A stretch of DNA of 19,329 nt, from the NCBI GenBank assembly GCA_937990665.1, contig CALKRF010000076.1, positions 1-19,329 of the forward strand, given 5' to 3'. Below are positions 7,561 through 13,395 of this stretch, piece after piece. The stretch's first letter is position 1. Every line of letters begins with the position of its first letter. The notes under the pieces are model-generated. The model made no database searches, was not told the origin of the DNA, and saw only the letters and a program-made list of their open reading frames with translations. The position numbers were made by a program, and so were the translations under genes. Source of the stretch: an uncultured Atopobium sp. GTDB lineage: Bacteria > Actinomycetota > Coriobacteriia > Coriobacteriales > Atopobiaceae.

Positions 7561-7709
7561 GGTAAAAAATGCGTTTAGTTGGGGAATACAGGTTTCTGCA
7601 TATAGCGTTTGCCCAGATAAAAATTTTCAGTGCGGTAAAAAATCGTCTTAGTTGGGGTTATTTTGGCAAATTTTTAATTTTCAACCCCAACTAAACGCGT
7701 TTTTTACCG
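7561..7709. repeat. Three copies of a 25-bp motif, two direct and one inverted
   Basis: Copy A: GGTAAAAAATGCGTTTAGTT (plus GGGG), 7561-7584. Copy B: CGGTAAAAAATCGTCTTAGT (plus TGGGG), 7633-7657. Copy C is inverted, 7685-7709, reading on the minus strand CGGTAAAAAACGCGTTTAGT (plus TGGGG). B and C face each other and would form a long hairpin with a loop of about 27 nt; GTG also precedes both (7630-7632; 7715-7717 inverted, with an 8-base insertion on the C side). Could be an interspersed intergenic repeat or binding sites of a nucleoid or regulatory protein. Confidence 0.75.
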
Positions 7710-7921
7710 TTTTGGGCACATAATTTTAGACATAAAAGTTACGTATTCATGTGGATGAATTATTCAGGCAAGTTATTCAAATTTTTGTATCAAATACTGA
7801 GAACTGCTTGTTAAGCAGATTCGACGGCTGTTTGTTAACCGAATCCACGGAGAAACCAGCGATTGATGCCATCAAAACGGCATCGCCGCACCTGCCGTAC
7901 CTGTCGCATGGCCACCGTACA

Positions 7922-7979
7922 ACCGCTCATTCAGCTGGTGTCATCGTGCGACCGCCCATTCAGCTGGTGTCATCACGCC
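7922..7979. repeat. Two tandem 29-bp repeats
   Basis: Unit 1 (7922-7950) and unit 2 (7951-7979) abut exactly and share ATTCAGCTGGTGTCATC with three or four differences overall (T/C at unit position 6, GTG/ACG-type changes at the end). Units follow one another without spacer, so this is a tandem duplication rather than a CRISPR array. Confidence 0.75.
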
Positions 7980-8065
7980 GTCGCTCCTGACACCGTCAGC
8001 CTCTCAGCATTTCGTGGCGAGGCTGTGTCAAATTCCTGAAGACTACAAGGTAGAGCGCGTTAGAG

Positions 8066-8071
8066 TACAAT
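8066..8071 (+). promoter_or_regulatory. Candidate -10 box of the CNNM/CorC-type gene
   Basis: TACAAT 33 bp before the start codon, within GTACAATAGTCTGTAC, whose ends repeat GTAC. No good -35 is seen 16-18 bp upstream. Confidence 0.35.
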
Positions 8072-8103
8072 AGTCTGTACAAAAAGTAACTTCGAAGAGG
8101 TAG

Positions 8104-9462
8104 GTGCCCATACACTCGATGGACATTGCGTTAAGTATTGGAATAACTCTGCTGCTTACCCTGGTAAACGGCTTTTTTTCTGCGGCCGAGATGGCCATTG
8201 TTAGCTCTCGTCGCGCGGCACTTGAGGCGGACGTGGACGAGGGCGATCCAAGAGCCCTTGCTGTCATTGACATTGCCACTGATCGCGGATATTTCCTCGC
8301 AACAATCCAGGTCGCAATTACCCTGGTAGGTTTTGCGTCCTCAGCATTTGCTGCAACAAGCCTTTCCGCGCCATTTGGCACTTGGCTTATTAGCATTGGT
8401 GTCCACGCTGACCTGGCGCTTCCTTTAGCTGTCGTGGCTATTACGCTGATTGTTTCCTTCTTTTCCGTGGTCATCGGCGAACTGGTTCCAAAGAGCATCG
8501 GCCTAGCAAACTCCGAGGCAGTGGCCAAAGCAGTCGTTGGCCCCATGAAGGCGTTCATGCAGATTGTGCGCCCACTCGTGTTTATCACGTCTGCCTCGGC
8601 AGATGCGGTTACCACGCTCATGGGCATTGACACAACAAATGACCACCAAGAGGTTACCGAGGAGGAGCTTCGCTACATCGTCAAGGATTCCGAAGACCTC
8701 TCCGAAGAAGAAAAATCCATGATCCACGAGGTCATCGAGATGGGCGACACCGTTGTCCGTGAGGTAATGGTCCCGCGCGTTGACATGACCGCCATGGAGG
8801 ACACCGCAACTATCAGCGAGGTTCTTCGCGTCATGCGTCAGACAGGTTTCTCGCGCATCCCCATCTACCACGAGAATATCGATCGCATCGTGGGCATCGC
8901 TCACATCAAAGATTTGCTGGAGTCAGTGCTTGATCAGCACGCCAGTGACGAGAAGATCGCGCGCTTCGTGCGTTCTGCGGACTACGTGCCTGATACCAAA
9001 GACATCATTCCGCTGCTCACCGAGATGCAAACCAGTCGCGATCAGATGGTTATCGCAGTTGACGAGTACGGTGGAACTGCCGGCGTCATTACCATCGAGG
9101 ACATCGTCGAGGAGATTGTCGGCGAAATTGAGGATGAGTTTGATCCGGACAACAAGTACCTGACGCAGCTCTCTGATAGAGAGTGGCTGGTAGATGGCCG
9201 TTTCTCGCTCAATGATGCGGATGAACTTGGATGGCCGGTAGGGGAGTCCGAGGAGTATGAGACTATCGCGGGCTTTGTGCTGGATTTGGCTGGTCATCTG
9301 CCTCGTCCGGGCGAGGCGTTTGAGAAGGATGGCTACGTGTTCCGCGTGCAGTCGATGCGTCGCCGTCGCCTTTCTTTGCTGCGCGTAATTGCACCAGAAC
9401 CACAGGTAGACGGTGAATCTGAGCCAGCCGGCGAAAACTCTGACACATCAGAAAATGAATAA
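8104..9462 (+). CDS. CNNM/CorC-HlyC family membrane protein (DUF21-CBS-CBS-CorC_HlyC)
   Basis: 452 residues if the GTG at 8104 is used; the AAGAGG ribosome site (8095-8100) is only 3 nt away. The ATG at 8119 (447 residues) is the alternative but lies 18 nt from that site. Domains: a CNNM/DUF21 membrane domain (about 5-180) with helices near 8-28, 64-90, 105-128 and 150-172, including GFFSAAEMAIVSSRR (23-37) and GELVPKSIGL (125-134); a CBS pair (about 215-335) with VMVPRVDMTAM and DEYGGTAGVITIEDIVEEI (320-338); and the CorC_HlyC C-terminal domain (about 350-430). Family members are implicated in Mg2+/Na+ or Co2+ export and Mg2+ homeostasis; the old name haemolysin is misleading. The acidic tail (435-452) is poorly conserved in the family. 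Second Mg2+-associated protein type in the window besides the NRAMP-related/MgtE-like pair. Confidence 0.92.
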   Translation: MPIHSMDIALSIGITLLLTLVNGFFSAAEMAIVSSRRAALEADVDEGDPRALAVIDIATDRGYFLATIQVAITLVGFASSAFAATSLSAPFGTWLISIGVHADLALPLAVVAITLIVSFFSVVIGELVPKSIGLANSEAVAKAVVGPMKAFMQIVRPLVFITSASADAVTTLMGIDTTNDHQEVTEEELRYIVKDSEDLSEEEKSMIHEVIEMGDTVVREVMVPRVDMTAMEDTATISEVLRVMRQTGFSRIPIYHENIDRIVGIAHIKDLLESVLDQHASDEKIARFVRSADYVPDTKDIIPLLTEMQTSRDQMVIAVDEYGGTAGVITIEDIVEEIVGEIEDEFDPDNKYLTQLSDREWLVDGRFSLNDADELGWPVGESEEYETIAGFVLDLAGHLPRPGEAFEKDGYVFRVQSMRRRRLSLLRVIAPEPQVDGESEPAGENSDTSENE

Positions 9463-9475
9463 CTAAAAGAATGAT

Positions 9476-9481
9476 TACAAT
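9476..9481 (+). promoter_or_regulatory. Candidate -10 box of the CphA-N-like gene
   Basis: TACAAT, 27 bp before the ATG at 9509 and 13 bp after the preceding stop. No clear -35, so read-through from the upstream gene is equally possible. Confidence 0.35.
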
Positions 9482-9508
9482 AGAGTGAACCAATAGAAAG
9501 AGGTTGAA

Positions 9509-10360
9509 ATGGCGCAGTTGATTTCTATCAAAAAAGTTGTGGTAGGACCTAAAAACTTGACCGCTACCGTTGAGTTTTCGGCAAAAGCGCCACGTTTGAC
9601 CTCGGAAAATGCTGAGGCAACTGAGCGTGTGCTTGAGCTTTTGCCAGGTCTTTCCGAGCACCTGTGCCTGGGTGACGCCGACGCTCGCTTTGGCCTTGTT
9701 GCCAAGGACACCGAGGTTGCGCACCTGCTTGAGCACGTAACCGTCGAGCTCCTGGCCCTGACCAACCTTGCGGGAGACGTTGCTTCGGGCAAGACTTCCC
9801 TGGTAGATTCCCGTCGCGGCCTCTACGAGATCATCCTTGCATGTCCAGATGACGTGCTGGTTGCAGCCTCGCTTTCCAGCGCTGTGTGGCTCCTCAACTG
9901 GGCATATGGCAACCAGGAGGACGCTGACCCAGACATCAACGCAATCGTTTCTGGCCTTGTTGCGCTCATCCAGAGCCTTGACGGCGAGAAGACCGATGAG
10001 CCTGCAGACTCTGCAGAACCTGAGGCGGACGCTGCGCCCCAGGCAGAGAGCGTAGACGCAGAGGATTACGCTGCCGACAACTCCTCCGAGGACGTCGCTG
10101 ATGCAGCTGCTGCTGATGCAGTCGAGGCTGAGGTTGCGGACGCTGAGGAGAACAACGCTGAGGTCGCAGGCATCGACGCAGCCGACGCAGCAGACGTCGA
10201 GCCCGCCACTGAGCCCGCTGCAGACGTCGCCGACGAGGTCATCGCAACTGAGCTTGCCGAGGCAACAGCCGCTGAGGACGCTACGGACGACTCCGAGGTC
10301 ACTGACGTCCCAGACGACTGGAACATGATTAACGTTCCTCGTTCAAAGCCCGTTCGATAA
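9509..10360 (+). CDS. Stand-alone cyanophycin-synthetase N-domain-like protein with acidic Ala-rich tail
   Basis: 283 residues, AAAGAGG ribosome site 5 nt before the ATG. Residues about 35-132 follow the N-terminal domain of cyanophycin synthetase (CphA) point by point: VLELLPGLSEHLC (41-53; CphA has a LPSLxEHxC-type motif), then AHLLEHVTVEL (71-81; CphA GHxxEHxALEL), then DVASGKT (90-96; CphA GFGRT/GFGKT) and RRGLYEIIL (102-110; CphA PGxYxVV). His51, Cys53, His72, Glu75 and His76 are kept. The ATP-grasp and Mur-ligase domains of CphA (full length about 870-900) are absent, and a true stop follows. Instead, residues 160-272 are a low-complexity acidic tail of Ala, Asp, Glu and Val, ending in a short basic patch (PRSKPVR). 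No signal peptide or membrane helix, so probably cytoplasmic. In CphA this domain is thought to hold the growing polymer; function alone is unknown. The fold assignment is from remembered motifs only. Confidence 0.7.
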   Translation: MAQLISIKKVVVGPKNLTATVEFSAKAPRLTSENAEATERVLELLPGLSEHLCLGDADARFGLVAKDTEVAHLLEHVTVELLALTNLAGDVASGKTSLVDSRRGLYEIILACPDDVLVAASLSSAVWLLNWAYGNQEDADPDINAIVSGLVALIQSLDGEKTDEPADSAEPEADAAPQAESVDAEDYAADNSSEDVADAAAADAVEAEVADAEENNAEVAGIDAADAADVEPATEPAADVADEVIATELAEATAAEDATDDSEVTDVPDDWNMINVPRSKPVR

Positions 10361-10381
10361 ACGCCCTTATTGCGGTATGAT
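10353..10381 (+). promoter_or_regulatory. Candidate promoter of the YtxH-type gene
   Basis: TTCGAT (10353-10358), 17-bp spacer, TATGAT (10376-10381). The -10 is good and the -35 weak; the -35 overlaps the stop of the upstream gene. Confidence 0.4.
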
Positions 10382-10417
10382 TACGTACAGCGTTTTGCTG
10401 TTTAACAGGAGGTACTT

Positions 10418-10879
10418 ATGAGCAAGAAGTCTGCTGGTTTCTTTCTAGGCGCTATTTTTGGTGCTGCCGCTGGCGCTGTAGCTGGTCTTTTCCTGGCTCC
10501 ACGTTCCGGCGAGGAGACTCGCGCTTTGGCTGCAGATGCTGTCAATGACGCATGGGATTCCGCACTTGATTCTTATGAGCGCACATCTAAGGTTGTGAGC
10601 ACTAAGATTGACGAGGTTAAGCCTACTGTTGACGCAAAGACCGATGAGCTCCGCGCAAAGGTTGACCTTGCTCGCGAGCGCATGGATCAGCTCCGTGAGT
10701 CACTTTCTGACGCTGTGACCTCTGCTTCTAATACTGTCGCAGATGCTGCTGATGTTGTTGCAGACTCCTTTGTTGTTCCAGAGCCAACTGCCACAACCGC
10801 TGAGGCTCAGGCTGTTCGCATCGAGAACGTTGAGTCCCACGAGCAGGAGAACGCTGGCGAGGGCTACCAGGAGGCATAA
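10418..10879 (+). CDS. YtxH domain protein (small membrane-anchored coiled-coil protein)
   Basis: 153 residues with a strong AGGAGG ribosome site (10409-10414). The N terminus is a Gly/Ala-rich transmembrane helix, FFLGAIFGAAAGAVAGLFLA (8-27), followed at once by the PRSGEETR motif that defines the YtxH (gas-vesicle-protein-like) family. Residues 33-115 are a charged, mostly helical segment with heptad-like spacing. The last 35 residues are acidic and low-complexity. Members are common in Gram-positive bacteria and often stress-induced, but have no established biochemical function. The gene has its own terminator 22 nt downstream, yet the next gene starts only 65 bp after its stop, so the PRC gene may depend on read-through or on an unseen promoter. 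Confidence 0.85.
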   Translation: MSKKSAGFFLGAIFGAAAGAVAGLFLAPRSGEETRALAADAVNDAWDSALDSYERTSKVVSTKIDEVKPTVDAKTDELRAKVDLARERMDQLRESLSDAVTSASNTVADAADVVADSFVVPEPTATTAEAQAVRIENVESHEQENAGEGYQEA

Positions 10880-10900
10880 GCCTCACTTACAAGCAATGTG

Positions 10901-10930
10901 ACGGGACGCCTTATGACGTCCCGTTTTTTA
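10901..10930 (+). terminator. Intrinsic terminator after the YtxH-type gene
   Basis: ACGGGACG (10901-10908) / CGTCCCGT (10917-10924), 8-nt loop CCTTATGA, then TTTTTTA. It stands only 14 bp before the next start codon, so it may act as an attenuator between the two genes. Confidence 0.85.
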
Positions 10931-10944
10931 TAGAGAGGTTTCAC

Positions 10945-11928
10945 GTGAAAACAACCGAGCTCCTAGGCGCAAAGGTCCTTCTCCCCAAAAAGCCTGCTAC
11001 AAAGGGCAAGCATGCGGGAGAAGAGCGGTTTTCCAAGTTAGGAAAAATTCACAACGTGGTTTTTGCACCCTTCAAACAGGGTCAGTCTTCGCAGGTAGTG
11101 GGCGTGATGGTTCAGAAGCCCGATATTGCCGGCATGATTAAGCAGGATGACGCGTTTGTCACGCTGGAGTCTCTAGAGACCATTGAGCAGGGACTTTGCG
11201 TAAAAGATCCCGAGAATAACGTCGATAAAGCAGCAATCAAACGCCTGAACTTGGACTTTGATACCTGCATTTTGTGGCACGGCATGGAAGCTCGCACCAA
11301 AAGCGGAAAGAGCTTGGGCTACGTGAGTGGCGCTGAGTTTGACCAGTTCACGGGCGTGGTTTCGGCATTTCTTGTGGGTGACGGCGCTGGTTCAGAGGCG
11401 CTGGTGGGTTCCTTTGCCATCAAGCCAGAGTGGCTGCTGGGCTATTCTAACGGTGCAATGGTCCTCTCCGATGAAGCAGCAGATGCCCAGCTCACTGGTG
11501 GCCTGGCCGCAAAGGCGGGCGAGGGTTACGCGGCTGCTGCCGCAAAGGCTTCTGAGGCCACAGCTAAGGCCGGAAAGGCTGTTGCAGAGGCCACCGAGAA
11601 GGGCGCGTTTGCCCTGGGTAAGACGCTGGCCAAGGCAAAGCGCGCCATTGAGGACGCAACTGAGCCTGACGCAGAAGACGATTCCGAGCGTCCAGAGCCG
11701 GTTGCTGCAGAGGAAGTTCGCCTTGAGAAGCCATCTGCGGAGGAGCAGACTGCCGAGGATAAGAGCGCCGCAAGCAAGCCTGCTGCCAAATCTGCTGCTA
11801 AACCTGCAAGCAAGCCATCTACACAGGCCACCGCTAACAAGGCGGCTAAGGGTTTTGGTATGCAGCTTGGCCGCATGGGCAAGATGTTCTCAGACTTCAA
11901 AGACGAGTTCGACAAAGCAAGCAAGTAA
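10945..11928 (+). CDS. PRC-barrel domain protein with long Ala/Lys/Glu-rich tail
   Basis: 327 residues, GTG start with AGAGAGG 6 nt upstream. Residues 1-75 look like a PRC barrel (LLGAKVLLP..., RFSKLGKIHNVVFAP, VVGVMVQKPD), and 100-170 like a second one (TKSGKSLGYVSGAEFDQ, AFLVGDG, PEWLLGYSNGAMVLSD). PRC barrels occur in RNA-processing proteins (RimM), in photosynthetic reaction centres and in many uncharacterised bacterial proteins. Residues 185-300 are low-complexity Ala/Lys/Glu repeats (AGEGYAAAAAKASEATAKAG...), probably extended or helical. The end, FGMQLGRMGKMFSDFKDEF (304-322), is a predicted amphipathic helix that could touch a membrane or partner. No signal peptide. I do not know its function; the same PRC fold also begins the MgtE-like protein at 13396-15282. 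Confidence 0.75.
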   Translation: MKTTELLGAKVLLPKKPATKGKHAGEERFSKLGKIHNVVFAPFKQGQSSQVVGVMVQKPDIAGMIKQDDAFVTLESLETIEQGLCVKDPENNVDKAAIKRLNLDFDTCILWHGMEARTKSGKSLGYVSGAEFDQFTGVVSAFLVGDGAGSEALVGSFAIKPEWLLGYSNGAMVLSDEAADAQLTGGLAAKAGEGYAAAAAKASEATAKAGKAVAEATEKGAFALGKTLAKAKRAIEDATEPDAEDDSERPEPVAAEEVRLEKPSAEEQTAEDKSAASKPAAKSAAKPASKPSTQATANKAAKGFGMQLGRMGKMFSDFKDEFDKASK

Positions 11929-11955
11929 TAAACTGCAGCTAAATGCATAAAACAC

Positions 11956-11989
11956 AGGGCGAGAAGACCGATCTTCTCGCCCTATTTTT
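11956..11989 (+). terminator. Strong intrinsic terminator between convergent genes
   Basis: Perfect 12-bp stem AGGGCGAGAAGA (11956-11967) / TCTTCTCGCCCT (11972-11983), loop CCGA, then ATTTTTG. On the minus strand it is followed by TGTGTTTTAT, so it probably also ends the NRAMP-related transcript. Confidence 0.92.
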
Positions 11990-12012
11990 GTCGCAGTGTA
12001 GTGAGGCGCTTA

Positions 12013-13395
12013 CTACAAGCCCATGGCCTGCAGAATAAACATTACGATGGTCAGGATAATAACGGTGACGATGGTAAACCAGGTCAGCGCGTTCCAGATG
12101 CGGCCGTTGGCGTACTTGCCCATGATGTGTTTGTCGGCCGCGATGATAACCATAAAGATGAGCAAAATCGGCAACAGAATACCGTTGATGACCTGGGCGG
12201 CCATCATGATACCAAAGAGGCTCATGCCTGGAATCAGAACAACCAGTGCAGAAATGACCAGGACGGTTGTAATAATGCCGTGGTAGACAGGGGCTTCCTG
12301 CCAGCTACGGTCGGCTCCGCGCTCCCAACCAAATGCCTCACAGATAGCGCTTGCGGTAATGCCTGGTAGAACGCATGCTGCAAGGAAGGACGCGCCAACC
12401 ATGCCCAGCGCAAAGAGCGTACTTGCATACTGACCTGCAAGTGGTTCAAGCGCGCGAGCAGCGTCGGCAGCAGAGTCAACAGAGATTCCGCGAGGGAAGA
12501 GCACGGCGCCGGTGGTCAGCATGATGAACCAGGTAATGACCTCGGCCAGGATTGCGCCGGCAACATTGTCTGCACGCTGTGCAGGAATGTCGCTGGTATC
12601 AAGGTTCTTCTCGACAACATTTGATGCAACCAGGAAGATCATGTACGGACTGATGGTAGTACCAATATTTGCAACCAACAGAGAAATGTATGACGGTTCG
12701 GCGGAGGGCTGTGGAATGATGGTGACGCGCAGGGCTTCTCCCCAGTCAGGCTGAGCAAGCACGCCAGCTACCACGTACGTGACAAAAATGCAGCTAATTG
12801 CCAGCAGAATCTTCTCGATGCGACGGTACGATCCACCTACGGTCAGAAGCCACACCATTAGCGCGCTGATAGGCACCGAGACGTACGTCGGGATGCCAAA
12901 GAGCTCCATACTGGACGCAATACCTGCGAATTCAGAGAAGGTAACAGCAATGTTGGAGAGCAGCAACGCACCCATTGCCAGCGTGGACAGACGGATACCA
13001 AAGCGCTCGCGTACCAGCGACGCAATGCCTTTACCGGTGACACAACCCATTCGAGCTGCGGTTTCTTGAACCACAATCAGCAGGAAGCACATAAGTGGCA
13101 CGGTCCACAGCTGCGAATAGCCAAAGGTAGCGCCCGCGCTGGAGTAGGTTGCAATGCCACCGGCGTCGTTACCAGCAAATGCAGCGAGAAGACCGGGACC
13201 CATTGCCATCAAGATGTACTTGATGCTGTTTTTGTTGACCGGAGCCTTCTCTTTAGATGCGCGTTTGCCCTGCTCGACAACGATTCCGTCGCCCGCAGAA
13301 AGCTGGCCGACGGCGTCCTGGCCATCAGCGTCCCGCTCTACAACCACGCCCTGCTCTGCAACCACGTCCTTTACGTGTGCGTTTTCCTGCGCCAT
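12013..13395 (-). CDS. NRAMP-related transporter (probable Mg2+-type, NRMT-like)
   Basis: 460 residues with an acidic hydrophilic N-terminal extension (1-55) and about 11 transmembrane helices. It begins MGPGLLAAFAGNDAGG (65-80), recognisably the NRAMP TM1, but the metal-site motif DPGN is Asp77-Ala-Gly-Gly, and the TM6 MPH motif is Ser249-Pro-Tyr within GTTISPYMIF (245-254). Canonical Mn2+/Fe2+ NRAMPs use Asp and Asn of TM1 and Met of TM6 as ligands; here Asn and Met are lost. Similar changes define NRAMP-related Mg2+ transporters, one of which was characterised from the coriobacterium Eggerthella lenta. The start codon directly follows the stop of the MgtE-like gene (TAA|ATG) with no spacer, so translation is coupled. 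I infer Mg2+ uptake, with the upstream protein as its sensor. An annotation as Mn2+/Fe2+ MntH would probably be wrong in substrate. Confidence 0.88.
   Translation of the reverse strand: MAQENAHVKDVVAEQGVVVERDADGQDAVGQLSAGDGIVVEQGKRASKEKAPVNKNSIKYILMAMGPGLLAAFAGNDAGGIATYSSAGATFGYSQLWTVPLMCFLLIVVQETAARMGCVTGKGIASLVRERFGIRLSTLAMGALLLSNIAVTFSEFAGIASSMELFGIPTYVSVPISALMVWLLTVGGSYRRIEKILLAISCIFVTYVVAGVLAQPDWGEALRVTIIPQPSAEPSYISLLVANIGTTISPYMIFLVASNVVEKNLDTSDIPAQRADNVAGAILAEVITWFIMLTTGAVLFPRGISVDSAADAARALEPLAGQYASTLFALGMVGASFLAACVLPGITASAICEAFGWERGADRSWQEAPVYHGIITTVLVISALVVLIPGMSLFGIMMAAQVINGILLPILLIFMVIIAADKHIMGKYANGRIWNALTWFTIVTVIILTIVMFILQAMGL

Larger units (their letters stand above)
7502..8103. 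other. Gene-free region with two unrelated repeat systems
   Basis: About 600 bp with no gene I can support. It holds three copies of a 25-bp motif (7561-7709) and two tandem 29-bp repeats (7922-7979). A 79-codon open frame at 7751-7990 ends inside the tandem repeats, has no ribosome site and resembles no family, so it is not called. Promoter elements for the next gene occupy the last 40 bp. Confidence 0.7.

Noticed and set aside
7922..7979. CRISPR array
   Set aside because: Only two units, directly abutting with no spacers.
7751..7990. 79-codon open frame between the flavodiiron and CNNM-type genes
   Set aside because: No ribosome site, no recognisable family, and its end lies in the tandem 29-bp repeat.
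10066..10326. Open frames overlapping the acidic Ala-rich tail on both strands
   Set aside because: They arise from the GC-rich repetitive codons of the CphA-N-like tail; no ribosome sites or families.
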